The translations under genes and the position numbers were made by a program. 64,000 nucleotides of DNA from Actinocorallia sp039871655 (GTDB lineage: Bacteria > Actinomycetota > Actinomycetes > Streptosporangiales > Streptosporangiaceae). A model generated the notes under the pieces. That model was not told the origin of the DNA. It did no database searches and saw only the letters and a program-made list of their open reading frames with translations. This document shows, piece after piece, positions 39,465 through 47,700 of this stretch; position 1 is the stretch's first letter, and every line of letters starts with the position of its first letter. The stretch covers positions 179,114 through 243,113 of the forward strand of contig NZ_JBDPLZ010000009.1 in the NCBI RefSeq assembly GCF_039871655.1, in the 5' to 3' direction.

Positions 39465-40370
39465 ATGGCCGACATCTCACCCGTAACCAAGGCAGTAGTT
39501 CCCGCGGCTGGGCTCGGGACGCGCTTCCTGCCCGCCACCAAGGCGACGCCCAAGGAAATGCTGCCGATCGTCGACAAGCCCGCGATCCAGTATGTCGTGG
39601 AGGAGGCCGTCTCCGCCGGTCTCTCCGACGTCCTGATGATCACGGGGCGATCGAAGCGCTCCATCGAGGACCACTTCGACCGCGCTTACGAGCTCGAGGA
39701 AGCACTGCGCAACAAGGGCGACGACGCCCGTCTCGCTTCGATCCAGGAGTCGGCCGAACTCGCGCAGATCCACTACGTCCGCCAGGGCGAGCCCAAGGGA
39801 CTCGGCCACGCCGTGAGCTGCGCGGCCCAGCACGTCGGCGACGAGCCCTTCGCGGTCCTGCTCGGCGACGACCTGATCGGCTCGCGCGACCTGCTGCTCA
39901 AGCGCATGATCGAGGTGCGCCAGCAGTACGGCGGCAGCGTCATCGCGCTCATGGAGGTCGAGCCCGACCAGATCTCCAAGTTCGGTTGCGCCGCCATCAG
40001 CCCGTCCACAGAGGCCGACGTCGTCGAGGTCACCGACCTGATCGAGAAGCCGGCCGTCGAGGACGCGCCCAGCAACTGGATCATCATCGGCCGCTACGTG
40101 CTCGACCCGGCCGTCTTCGAGGTGCTGGAGAAGACCCCGCCTGGCCGCGGGAACGAGATCCAGCTGACCGACGCGCTGCGCACCCTGGCGACGATGCCGG
40201 CCGAGCACGGCGGCGGAGTGCGGGGCGTGCTGTTCCGCGGCCAGCGTTTCGACACCGGCGACAAGCTGGACTACCTGCGCACCGTCGTGCAGTTCGCCAG
40301 CGAGCGCGAGGACCTGGGCGCCGAGTTCCGCGACTGGCTGAAGGAGTTCGTGGAAAAGAACGGTTCGTGA
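39465..40370 (+). CDS. galU: UTP-glucose-1-phosphate uridylyltransferase
   Basis: A 301-aa nucleotidyltransferase making UDP-glucose for cell-wall and glycan precursors. The N-terminal loop KAVVPAAGLGTRFLPATKATPKEMLPIVDKP is diagnostic, with further blocks GLGHAVSCA, FAVLLGDDLI and FDTGDKLDYL. The ATG at 39465 has no evident Shine-Dalgarno sequence, so the mRNA may be leaderless or nearly so. It leads the galU-glp-moaC-mogA-rimJ-sepX cluster and ends 13 bases before glp. Confidence 0.95.
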   Translation: MADISPVTKAVVPAAGLGTRFLPATKATPKEMLPIVDKPAIQYVVEEAVSAGLSDVLMITGRSKRSIEDHFDRAYELEEALRNKGDDARLASIQESAELAQIHYVRQGEPKGLGHAVSCAAQHVGDEPFAVLLGDDLIGSRDLLLKRMIEVRQQYGGSVIALMEVEPDQISKFGCAAISPSTEADVVEVTDLIEKPAVEDAPSNWIIIGRYVLDPAVFEVLEKTPPGRGNEIQLTDALRTLATMPAEHGGGVRGVLFRGQRFDTGDKLDYLRTVVQFASEREDLGAEFRDWLKEFVEKNGS

Positions 40371-40383
40371 AATACATGGGTGC

Positions 40384-41583
40384 ATGAGAACCGTCTCCGA
40401 GCATCTCTCCGAGATCCTCTCCCGGCTCACCCCGCTGAACCCGGTGCGGCTGCCCCTTCTGGAGGCGGCCGGAACGGTGCTCGCCGAGCCGGTCACCGCA
40501 CCCGTGGACCTTCCGCCGTTCGACAACTCGGCGATGGACGGCTACGCCGTCCGCGCCGCCGACCTGGAGACCCTGCCGGCCGTGCTGCCCGTCGTGGGCG
40601 ATGTCCCGGCGGGGGCCCCCGGACGGGCCGGGATCGAGCCCGGCCACGCCGCCCGGATCATGACCGGGGCGCCGCTGCCCCCCGGAGCCGACACCGTGAT
40701 CCCCGTCGAGTGGACGGACGGGGGAGCGCGGACCGTCCGGATCGACCGGGGCGCCCCGGCGGGCAACTACATCCGCGGGGCGGGGGAGGACGTGCGCGCC
40801 GGCGCCGTCGTCCTCTCCTCCGGTACCCGGCTGGGCGCCGCCCAGCTCGGCATGGCCGCCGCGGTCGGGTGCTCACATCTGCCGGTGCGGCCCCGGCCCC
40901 GGGTCGTCGTGCTCTCCACCGGCGACGAGCTGAAGGATCCCGGCGAGGCGCTGGAGTACGGGCAGATCTGGGACTCCAACAGCTTCATGCTGGCCGCCGC
41001 CGTCCGTGAGGCGGGCGGTGAGCCGCTCCGGCAGTCCTTCCTTGGCGACGACCCGAAACTCGTTCGGAAGGCCCTCCAGGAGGAACTGGCCCGCGCTGAC
41101 GCCATCATCACCACCGGTGGCGTGTCCATGGGCGTCTACGACGTGGTGAAGGCGGCGTTCTCCGGCGGCGGGGAAGTCGACTTCCACAAGGTCGCGATGC
41201 GGCCGGGCAAACCCCAGGGCTTCGGCCTCCTGGACGGGCGCTGCCCGATCTTCACCCTTCCCGGCAACCCGGTGAGCGCGTACGTCTCCTTCCAGGTGTT
41301 CGTACGGCCGGCCCTGCGATACCTGCAAGGGCTCGAACCCGAGGGCCTGCCCGGTGTGACGGCGCGCTGCGAGACCGCCTTGACGTCGCCGGAAGGACTC
41401 GAGCACTACCTGCGCGCCGAACTGACGTTCGCGGACGGCTCCTACACGGTGCGTCCCGCTTCGGCGCAGGGCTCCCACCAGATGGCCGCGCTCGCCGAGG
41501 CGAACGGTCTGATCGTCGTCCCGCCGGACGTGACGGAGGTGCCGCAAGGCGCGTCCGTCACGGTCCTTAGGCTGCCCTCGTGA
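40384..41583 (+). CDS. glp: Gephyrin-like molybdotransferase Glp (MoeA-type)
   Basis: A 399-aa MoeA/gephyrin E-domain protein, nominally inserting molybdate into molybdopterin-AMP. Typical blocks are LPPFDNSAMDGYAVRA (about residues 43-58), VLSTGDELKDPG, ITTGGVSMGVYDVVK and IFTLPGNPVSAYVSF. The order galU, this gene, moaC, mogA, rimJ-like, sepX/glpR is the locus in which actinobacterial Glp was described as a divisome component bound by the membrane receptor GlpR. That role is known for Corynebacterium and is inferred here from context. Start ATG at 40384. Confidence 0.9.
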   Translation: MRTVSEHLSEILSRLTPLNPVRLPLLEAAGTVLAEPVTAPVDLPPFDNSAMDGYAVRAADLETLPAVLPVVGDVPAGAPGRAGIEPGHAARIMTGAPLPPGADTVIPVEWTDGGARTVRIDRGAPAGNYIRGAGEDVRAGAVVLSSGTRLGAAQLGMAAAVGCSHLPVRPRPRVVVLSTGDELKDPGEALEYGQIWDSNSFMLAAAVREAGGEPLRQSFLGDDPKLVRKALQEELARADAIITTGGVSMGVYDVVKAAFSGGGEVDFHKVAMRPGKPQGFGLLDGRCPIFTLPGNPVSAYVSFQVFVRPALRYLQGLEPEGLPGVTARCETALTSPEGLEHYLRAELTFADGSYTVRPASAQGSHQMAALAEANGLIVVPPDVTEVPQGASVTVLRLPS

Positions 41584-42059
41584 AGTTCTCGCACCTGGAT
41601 GAGTCCGGCGCGGCACGGATGGTCGACGTGTCCGCGAAAGAAGTCACCGCCCGCACCGCCACCGCACGCGGATTCGTCCGTCTCAGCGGCGAGTGCGTGA
41701 CGGCCCTGCGCGACGGGGCGGTGCCCAAGGGCGACGCGCTGTCCGTCGCGCGGATCGCGGGGATCATGGGCGCCAAGAAGACACCCGACCTCGTGCCGAT
41801 GTGCCACCCGATCGCCCTGCACGGGGTCAAGGTGGACCTCTCGATCGTCGACGACGGAGTCGAGATCACCGCCACCACCAAGACAGCCGACCGCACCGGA
41901 ATCGAGATGGAAGCCCTCACTTCGGTCACCGTTGCCGCACTGGCGCTGATCGACATGGTCAAAGCCGTCGATCCCGCGGCTGTCATCACCGATGTGCGGG
42001 TAGTGGAGAAGACCGGGGGCAAGACCGGAAACTGGACCCGTCCCGGGGAGGACACATGA
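41580..42059 (+). CDS. moaC: Cyclic pyranopterin monophosphate synthase
   Basis: A 159-aa enzyme of molybdopterin synthesis, turning the MoaA product into cPMP. The conserved LVPMCHPIALHGVKVDL and GIEMEALTSVTVAALALIDMVKAVD blocks contain the active-site residues. Its GTG start overlaps the glp stop by 4 bases (GTGA), and its own stop overlaps the mogA start (ATGA), so translation is coupled along the operon. No moaA gene is present in the window. Confidence 0.95.
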   Translation: MKFSHLDESGAARMVDVSAKEVTARTATARGFVRLSGECVTALRDGAVPKGDALSVARIAGIMGAKKTPDLVPMCHPIALHGVKVDLSIVDDGVEITATTKTADRTGIEMEALTSVTVAALALIDMVKAVDPAAVITDVRVVEKTGGKTGNWTRPGEDT

Positions 42060-42544
42060 GCATGCGCGCCCTGGCGGTGACCGTCTCTACCAGGGCCGCG
42101 AGCGGCGTCTACGAGGACCGTTCGGGGCCGGTGCTGGCCGAACTGCTGCGCGAATGGGGCTGCCAGGTGGACGGGCCGCGCGTCGTCCCCGACGGCGAAG
42201 CCGTCCTGGACCTCCTGAAGGAAGCCGTGACGGACGGCTACGACGTCGTCGTGACGTCCGGGGGGACGGGCCTCACCCCGACCGACAGGACGCCAGAGAT
42301 GACACGCCAGGTGATGGACCGCGAGGTCCCGGGCATCGCCGAGGCCATCCGCCGGATCGGGACGGTGAAGACGGCGATCCTCTCCCGGGGGCTCGCCGGG
42401 CTCGCAGGAGACACCCTGATCGTCAACCTTCCCGGGTCCACCGGGGGAGTGCGGGACGGAATGTCCGTCCTCGGGCCGATCCTGGAACACGCCGTCTCGC
42501 AGATACGCGGCGGAGACCACCCGCGGGTCCCGGATGGCGTGTGA
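42056..42544 (+). CDS. mogA: Molybdopterin adenylyltransferase (MogA/MoaB family)
   Basis: A 162-aa protein of the MoCF fold that adenylylates molybdopterin before metal insertion. Hallmarks are DVVVTSGGTGLTPTDRTPEM, the following LPGSTGGVRDGM block and the N-terminal VTVSTRAASGVYEDRSG. ATG at 42056 overlaps the moaC stop. MogA and MoaB are too similar to separate by eye. Confidence 0.93.
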   Translation: MSMRALAVTVSTRAASGVYEDRSGPVLAELLREWGCQVDGPRVVPDGEAVLDLLKEAVTDGYDVVVTSGGTGLTPTDRTPEMTRQVMDREVPGIAEAIRRIGTVKTAILSRGLAGLAGDTLIVNLPGSTGGVRDGMSVLGPILEHAVSQIRGGDHPRVPDGV

Positions 42545-42579
42545 CGGCTCCGGCAGGCAATCATGGAGGCGTGGAACGC

Positions 42580-43185
42580 ATGAGAGGGTGGCCGGTCACT
42601 CTGAACGAGGGGCCGGTCGGTCTTCGCCCCATCCGGATGCGGGACGCCGCCACCTGGCGTGACGTCCGCGTCCGCAACGCCGAATGGCTGCGCCCGTGGG
42701 AACCGACGAACCCCGAGACACCGCTGTTCCGAACCGGCCTGGGCCCGTACCTGAGCATGGTCCACGCCATGCGGAAGGAGGCCCGCAGCGGTCTGGCGCT
42801 GCCGTGGGTCGTCACTTATGACGGCCGGTTCGCCGGGCAGCTGACCATCGGCGCCATCGTCTGGGGCTCGGCGCGCAACGCCCAGCTCGGCTACTGGATC
42901 GACCGCGACTACGCCGGCCGGGGTGTGATCCCCACCGCGGTGGCGCTGGCCGTCGACCACTGCTTCTTCAACGTGGGCCTCCACCGCGTCGAGGCGTCCA
43001 TCCGCCCCGAGAACGCCGCCTCCCGCCGCGTCGTGGAGAAACTCGGCTTCCGGGACGAGGGCACGCGCCGCCGCCACCTGCACATCGACGGCGCCTGGCG
43101 CGACCACATCTGCTACGCCCTCACCGCCGAGGACGTCCCCGACGGCCTCCGCGCCCGCTGGCGCGCCCGTAGCGCCCGCCACTGA
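42580..43185 (+). CDS. GNAT acetyltransferase (RimJ/RimL-like)
   Basis: A 201-aa N-acetyltransferase: GPVGLRPIRMRDAATWRDVR at the start, the acetyl-CoA loop DRDYAGRGVIPTAVALAVDHCF, and NAASRRVVEKLGFRDEGTRRRHLHIDGAWRDHICYAL, all as in RimJ/RimL enzymes acting on ribosomal protein N-termini or small amines. ATG at 42580 is preferred because GGAGG lies about 10 nt upstream; a GTG at 42541 overlaps the mogA stop (GTGA) and would add 13 residues. It belongs to the galU-sepX cluster. Confidence 0.9.
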   Translation: MRGWPVTLNEGPVGLRPIRMRDAATWRDVRVRNAEWLRPWEPTNPETPLFRTGLGPYLSMVHAMRKEARSGLALPWVVTYDGRFAGQLTIGAIVWGSARNAQLGYWIDRDYAGRGVIPTAVALAVDHCFFNVGLHRVEASIRPENAASRRVVEKLGFRDEGTRRRHLHIDGAWRDHICYALTAEDVPDGLRARWRARSARH

Positions 43186-43390
43186 CACCTAACCCCCCGA
43201 CCCGTTTAATGATCAAGAAAACTTCGCCCAACAACGGGTCATAGCTACAGAGATCTCACGACACACCGCCCCGTATGCTCGTCAAGCGAAGACAGTGCGT
43301 CCTACCGTGCTCGGACGTGAGCATGTATTCGTCCCGGAGCCGTCCGGCTCCCGAACGTGCTCACCACAGGCCGACGCGGGAGGGACGTAG

Positions 43391-44011
43391 ATGAGCAGCA
43401 CCCTCCTGTACCTGGCGATAGTCGCTGTCTGGGCGGTCGTCCTCGTCCCCATGTGGCTCCGCCGCGAGCCCGAAACCCCGGCCTCCACCGGTCTCACCCG
43501 TCTCATCCCCCGCCGCTCCATCCCCGAGTCGGAGTCCGACGAGTACGATTTCGACGACGCCGCCACCGTCGACCACACCCCCGAAACCGAGGACTTCGGC
43601 CCTCCCCGCGCAGGCTTCCCCCCTCCTTTGTCCTCGCACCGCCCCGCCCCCTCCATCCGCCGCGCCGCGATCATCGCCCGCCGCCGCCGCCGCACCGCCG
43701 CCCTCACCCTCTTGACCCTGACGGCGATCATCACCGCGGCCCTCACCGCCTCCCCCTGGTGGATCCCCCTCCCCCCCACCGCCCTCCTCCTCGGCCACCT
43801 GGCACTCCTCCGCACCGCCAGCAAGATCGACCAGGCCCGCCGCCTCGAGGCCCTCGAAGCCCGCCGCGCCACCCGCGAAACCACCCCCGCCCCCCTCACC
43901 CTCGAAGAAGAGCCCCTCCCCACCGCCGAGATCATCACCTTCACCCCACCCCAGGAAGTCTTCGACCAGTACGCCACCGAAGACGACACCCCCCGAGCCG
44001 TCGGCGACTGA
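43391..44011 (+). CDS. sepX: Divisome membrane protein SepX/GlpR
   Basis: A 206-aa membrane protein with an N-terminal helix (LYLAIVAVWAVVLVPMWL, about residues 6-23), an acidic cytoplasmic linker with ESESDEYDFDD, a basic stretch RRRRRT and two further hydrophobic helices (about 103-140), then a C-terminal tail. The WAVVLVPMWLRRE start and the position behind glp match SepX/GlpR, a membrane partner of Glp in actinobacterial septation. ATG at 43391 has GGGAGG 7 nt upstream. A tRNA-Ala follows. Confidence 0.85.
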   Translation: MSSTLLYLAIVAVWAVVLVPMWLRREPETPASTGLTRLIPRRSIPESESDEYDFDDAATVDHTPETEDFGPPRAGFPPPLSSHRPAPSIRRAAIIARRRRRTAALTLLTLTAIITAALTASPWWIPLPPTALLLGHLALLRTASKIDQARRLEALEARRATRETTPAPLTLEEEPLPTAEIITFTPPQEVFDQYATEDDTPRAVGD

Positions 44012-44065
44012 CCCACCGCCCTGCACGAACACCCCCCAAAGTTTGCTAAGGTTGACCCGTTCCTC

Positions 44066-44139
44066 GGGGATGTAGCGCAGTCCGGTAGCGCACTTCGTTC
44101 GCATCGAAGGGGTCAGGGGTTCGAATCCCCTCATCTCCA
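44066..44139 (+). tRNA. tRNA-Ala (anticodon CGC), AICE integration site
   Basis: A 74-base cloverleaf: acceptor GGGGATG/CATCTCC with the G3-U70 pair that marks tRNA-Ala, D arm GCGC/GCGC, anticodon stem CTTCG/CGAAG around TTCGCAT (anticodon CGC), T arm AGGGG/CCCCT, discriminator A. CCA is not encoded. From base 44098 to the 3' end it is part of an 89-base direct repeat whose second copy begins at 61770, so an element integrated here and restored the gene. Confidence 0.95.
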
Positions 44140-44186
44140 CCCAGGTCAAAGGCCACTTCCGATCTTCGGAAGTGGCCTTTTTGGTG
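44098..44186. repeat. attL: left 89-bp direct repeat of the AICE
   Basis: This stretch (tRNA-Ala anticodon loop to 3' end, plus its terminator) is repeated without mismatch at 61770-61858. It adjoins the integrase gene, as attL of tRNA-targeting tyrosine-recombinase elements does. Confidence 0.93.
44148..44182 (+). terminator. Terminator of tRNA-Ala inside attL
   Basis: A perfect 15-bp stem (AAAGGCCACTTCCGA and complement) with loop TCT is followed by a T-run. The identical hairpin is present in attR at 61820-61854. Confidence 0.85.
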
Positions 44187-44208
44187 TGCTGGGTGACTGA
44201 CTGAGTGA

Positions 44209-45372
44209 CTACGGGGCTCGGGCGAACAGGCGGTCCATGGTCTCGGCGCCCTCGAGGATCACTGGGCGGATCTGGTGGCGGTAGACGGCTTCGGTGACCG
44301 TCGTTCCGGCGTGGCCGCAGAGGCGGGCGATCTGCTCCAGGGGCATGCCGCCGTCGGAGAGCAGAGAGACGAAGCTGTGCCGCATCTCACGGGGCGTCCA
44401 CTCGGAGCCGACGAGGCCGGCTTTGTCGAAGACCTTCCGGCAGGAGCGGCGGACGTTGTGGGAGTCGAGTTCGGTTCCGGTGCGGGTGCAGAAGACGAGA
44501 TCGAGGTGCTGCCACTCGTTGCCCGCGGCTTTCTTGGTGACCTCCTGGCGGGTGCGGTGGGCCTTGAGGGCCTGGACGCAGCGGTCGGGGAGGGCGAGGG
44601 TTCGACGTGACTTCCTGGTCTTGGTGTCGCCGCCTTCCCGTACTGAGCGCCACACCTGGATCGAGGGAGGCTGTTCGGGGAGGCCTGCCGCTGCTGGCCT
44701 TCCGTCGAGGTCGACGTGGGACCAGGTGAGCGCGCGGAGTTCTTCGGTTCTGGCGCCGATCAGGATGGACAGGACGAGGTAGGCGTACATGGGCGTGTGC
44801 TCGGAGGCGTCCAGGACGGCCGCGGCCTGCTCGAAGGTCAGCGCTTTCGAGGGACGGCCCGAGCGTCCTTCCGGCACCGTGCAGAGGGCCACGACGTTCC
44901 GCTTCACCTTGTCGCGTGCCATGGCCCGCTTCACCGCCCGGTTGAGGACGGAATAGAACGCTTGGAGGGTGCGGGTGCTGTAGGTCTCCGCTTTTCGCTC
45001 CAGCCAGCGTTCGACGTCTTCGGCAGAGAGGTCTCGGAGCTTGCGCGCGCCGAGGCCGGGGATGACGTGGGTTCTGGCGTGGAGAGTGCAGGTCTCCACG
45101 GTCTGGCTGCTCCGGCCGACGAGGCCGTATCGGAGCCAGTCATTGACGGCGTCGGCGACCGTGTAATTGGTCGGTGCGATGACCAGGCCGTCTTCGTGGT
45201 CCCGAAGCGTCTCTTTGAGCTTCTGCTTGGCTTCTGTCTTGGTCCTACCGCTGGCTTTGCGGACGATGCGCTTTCCGGCGGGGGTGTAGCCGGTGGTGAC
45301 CGTGGCTATCCATCGTTGCCGGGATTCGTCCCAGTGCAGACCGCCGTCACCACGTGCGCGACGTTTGCTCAT
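44209..45372 (-). CDS. int: Tyrosine recombinase / AICE integrase
   Basis: A 387-aa site-specific recombinase. N-terminal SAM-like arm domain (about residues 65-165), then the catalytic domain with Arg in ILIGARTEELRAL (about 205), the TPREMRHSFVSLL block with the Arg-His pair (about 327), His in RLCGHAGTT (about 354) and the nucleophile Tyr in EAVYRHQ (about 363). It would integrate and excise the element at tRNA-Ala. Its ATG overlaps the xis stop by one base. A decayed homologue lies outside attR. Confidence 0.95.
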   Translation of the reverse strand: MSKRRARGDGGLHWDESRQRWIATVTTGYTPAGKRIVRKASGRTKTEAKQKLKETLRDHEDGLVIAPTNYTVADAVNDWLRYGLVGRSSQTVETCTLHARTHVIPGLGARKLRDLSAEDVERWLERKAETYSTRTLQAFYSVLNRAVKRAMARDKVKRNVVALCTVPEGRSGRPSKALTFEQAAAVLDASEHTPMYAYLVLSILIGARTEELRALTWSHVDLDGRPAAAGLPEQPPSIQVWRSVREGGDTKTRKSRRTLALPDRCVQALKAHRTRQEVTKKAAGNEWQHLDLVFCTRTGTELDSHNVRRSCRKVFDKAGLVGSEWTPREMRHSFVSLLSDGGMPLEQIARLCGHAGTTVTEAVYRHQIRPVILEGAETMDRLFARAP

Positions 45373-45563
45373 CAGGCAGCTTCCTTTTCCAGGAGGGCGA
45401 TGTACTCGCGGATGGCGCTTTCGGGGATGAGGCGGGTTCGTCCCTGTTTGACGGAGCGCAGCCGTCCCGAGCGCAGGAGTTCGTAGACGACGGTCCGGCT
45501 CAGCCGCAGCCGCGCCGTGACGTCAGAAACCCGGTAGAGGACGAGTTCCGAGGTGCGGTTCAC
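45372..45563 (-). CDS. xis: Excisionase (helix-turn-helix, MerR-like)
   Basis: A 63-aa DNA-binding protein: YRVSDVTARLRLSRTVVYELLRSGRLRSVKQGRTRLIPESAIREYI fits the HTH_17 excisionase group. GTG at 45563 has AAGGAG 6 nt upstream and overlaps the rep stop codon (GTGA). It directs recombination toward excision with Int. Its place between rep and int is the standard AICE order. Confidence 0.9.
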   Translation of the reverse strand: MNRTSELVLYRVSDVTARLRLSRTVVYELLRSGRLRSVKQGRTRLIPESAIREYIALLEKEAA

Positions 45564-46963
45564 GTTGTGCTCCTTCCAGTCGGGTGCAGGGATTGCGGGA
45601 GCGTCTGGCCGGTGAGCGCGGCCGACAGGAAAAGCTCTCCTGGGGTGTGGCCTTGTCCGGCGTAGCTCCAGTGGGAGATGACGAGGACGGTGTCCTCTTC
45701 GAAGAGGGGCAGCCGTCCGGTGGTGAGCTCTTCGGCCTGCCGCTGCTGGTGTTCGGCGCGGGCGGTTCGGAGGGCGCCGAGGGTGGTGGAGTAGCGGCGG
45801 CTTTTGGTGGAGAAGTGGCCGCGGAAGCCGAGCATGTGAGCCCACTGGCCCAACCGCAGGTCCGCCAACTCCTCGAAACCGTCCAGGCGCAGGCACTCGG
45901 CGATCAGCCGCCGTGCGTGCTCCCGCACGGGTAGGGCGTTGAGGTCGTCGGCACTGGTGATGCGGCGATCCAAGGTGCCCACGCATTCGGCGGCCTTGGT
46001 GGCGTACTTGGCGACATAGCCCGCAACGGCCCGGTCGGTGAGTTCGCCCGATGCGTTGATCGGGCGGACGTCGAGCTGACGGCCCCACCGGAACGAGCGG
46101 GATAGCAGTCCTTCTGCCTCGGGCGAGGAGACCTGAACAGCGCTCGCGGCGTGGTCGACGGCGTCGTCCAGGGCGTTGAAGGTGGCCCAGCCGGGAGGGG
46201 TCGAGGCAGGCCCGTCGGGTCCGTCGAGGCGCACGACGGCGTGGAAGTGGACGACTCCGCGCCGCTGGTATTCGGCGACTTTGGCGAAGGAGATCACGAG
46301 CGCGTCTTTGAGCGCGGTGAGGGTCAGGCCCGCGGACTTGGCCAGGCGTCGCCGAAGCGCCAGGGTGAAGCGCCGCCATAGTTCGGGGGCCAGGGCGTTG
46401 AAGAGGACCTGTCCGGAGTAGTCGTAGCAGTCGCCGCACAGGGGTTCGCCGAGGCGGGGATCGTCGGCATGATGCCGTTCCGTGCAGGCCAGGTGCTTTC
46501 CGTGCGGGCAGAGCCCTGCATCCCGCCGAGCGTGGCAAGGGGCGGGCTTGCCGGCCTTGGTCTTCCTCGTGGTGTGCACCAGGCCGAAGGAGGGAGCGGT
46601 GAGCGTGACGAACGCCGCCGGATGCGCCGTCACGGTGTCGGGCACACCCTTGCCGCCGACGAGTCCGGCGCGGACGAGTTGGTAGGTGTCGGCGCGGTAG
46701 ATCTCTGCGCAGGCCGGGCAGCGGGACGCGCGTCGGGTCTTGCACGCCACCCGCAGCACGCCATCGGGTTCGGTGGAGGTGGAGTAGTGGCGGAGGACTT
46801 CCCCCGTCATCGGGTCGAGGTGGGTCACGCGCCCCTTGAGGTGGACCGGTTGTGCGCAGCCGCCGGTGTGGCGGATCTGTGCGGCCCACCTGCCGTAGTC
46901 GGGGCGGGTGGCGCGTGCGGCCAGGGAGAAGCTGACCTGGGGGGTGATCTCGACCAGCGACAC
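45560..46963 (-). CDS. RepSA-type rolling-circle replication initiator
   Basis: A 467-aa replication protein of the pSAM2 RepSA kind. The HUH motif is VVHFHAVVRLDGP (about residues 238-250) and the catalytic Tyr/Lys region is AVAGYVAKYATK (about 313-324). The N-terminal half has zinc-binding-type cysteine pairs (ASRCPACAEIY, GLCPHG, GEPLCGDCYDY). It nicks the double-strand origin of the excised circle. The GTG at 46963 has GGAGG 10 nt upstream. The double-strand origin is probably within or near this gene but I cannot place it. Confidence 0.9.
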   Translation of the reverse strand: MSLVEITPQVSFSLAARATRPDYGRWAAQIRHTGGCAQPVHLKGRVTHLDPMTGEVLRHYSTSTEPDGVLRVACKTRRASRCPACAEIYRADTYQLVRAGLVGGKGVPDTVTAHPAAFVTLTAPSFGLVHTTRKTKAGKPAPCHARRDAGLCPHGKHLACTERHHADDPRLGEPLCGDCYDYSGQVLFNALAPELWRRFTLALRRRLAKSAGLTLTALKDALVISFAKVAEYQRRGVVHFHAVVRLDGPDGPASTPPGWATFNALDDAVDHAASAVQVSSPEAEGLLSRSFRWGRQLDVRPINASGELTDRAVAGYVAKYATKAAECVGTLDRRITSADDLNALPVREHARRLIAECLRLDGFEELADLRLGQWAHMLGFRGHFSTKSRRYSTTLGALRTARAEHQQRQAEELTTGRLPLFEEDTVLVISHWSYAGQGHTPGELFLSAALTGQTLPQSLHPTGRSTT

Positions 46964-47010
46964 GGGGTGAAGTCCTCCGTTCAGCAGACGGACAGCAACA
47001 GAGCGGGTCG

Positions 47011-47166
47011 TTAGAGGGCGGTGGCGAAGGTGGCCACGGCATCAGCCAGGGCGGCCAGAAGGTGACCGAGCCCGGTGGCGGTAGCGGCGGCATCCGTGGG
47101 GTGACGCAGGACGAACAGGGCCAGGACGAGGACGACGAGCAGGCAGCCAGCACGGCGAAGGAACAC
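47011..47166 (-). CDS. Small AICE membrane protein
   Basis: A 51-aa product with one hydrophobic helix (AGCLLVVLVLALFVL) and an Ala-rich amphipathic end (GHLLAALADAVATFATAL). GTG at 47166 follows AGGAGA by 8 nt. It lies between the rep gene and the zinc-finger gene in the same operon. Small Spd-like membrane proteins are usual in this position and help intramycelial spread, but no specific homology can be claimed. Confidence 0.6.
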   Translation of the reverse strand: MFLRRAGCLLVVLVLALFVLRHPTDAAATATGLGHLLAALADAVATFATAL

Positions 47167-47177
47167 GATCAGGTCTC

Positions 47178-47318
47178 CTAGAAGTGGCTGTGGCCGTAGC
47201 CGAGGCAGGAGGGGCAGGTGTCTCCGTGGGAGGTCAGGCCCCCGCCGCCGCAGTCGCAGCACCGCTCACGTACGGGCAGCAGCGGCAGGGGGCGGACCGG
47301 TTCGGCCGGGGCGGTCAT
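47178..47318 (-). CDS. Small AICE zinc-finger-like protein
   Basis: A 46-aa protein with CCDCGGGGLTSHGDTCPSC followed by LGYGHSHF, a single CxxC...CxxC knuckle like a half DnaJ zinc finger. ATG at 47318 overlaps the previous gene's stop by one base (TGATG), indicating coupling. Function unknown; a DNA-binding or protein-contact role is possible. Confidence 0.65.
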   Translation of the reverse strand: MTAPAEPVRPLPLLPVRERCCDCGGGGLTSHGDTCPSCLGYGHSHF

Positions 47319-47686
47319 CAAGCGGCCCGGTCGGTGTCGAGGACGATGTTGTTCTCGTAGGAGGAGCGAGCCCGGAAGTCCTCGCGGCTGCGCTGCGGGA
47401 TGTGGCAGATGGAGTAGGTGACGCGCCCGAACGACCGCCAGGCGTTGAGGTGTCCGCCGTGGTCGGTGTCGTCGTACGGGGTGACGCCGAGGAGGGCGGC
47501 GACGGCGTGGACCTGCTCGCGCTGAGCGGTGTCGATGCAACGGGTGGTGTAGAAGGTCAGGTCGTAGCCGTATTCGTTGACCGGCACGGCCGGGTTGGCC
47601 TCCAGGAAGTCCGCCAGCTGGCGCAGGCCGCTGATGGTCTGGGCGCGGGCGAACAGATCACCGGGGACGATGAGCTTCTTGAGCAT
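47318..47686 (-). CDS. AICE hypothetical protein
   Basis: A 122-aa protein without membrane segments: MLKKLIVPGDLFARAQTI at the start, a mixed alpha/beta body, and a Asp/His-rich turn YDDTDHGGHLNAWRSFGRVTYSIC. ATG at 47686 follows AGGAG by 7 nt. It is in the conserved backbone operon of the element, between the DUF2637-type gene and the zinc-finger gene. I do not recognise a family. Confidence 0.75.
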   Translation of the reverse strand: MLKKLIVPGDLFARAQTISGLRQLADFLEANPAVPVNEYGYDLTFYTTRCIDTAQREQVHAVAALLGVTPYDDTDHGGHLNAWRSFGRVTYSICHIPQRSREDFRARSSYENNIVLDTDRAA

Positions 47687-47700
47687 GAGGTTTCTCCTTG

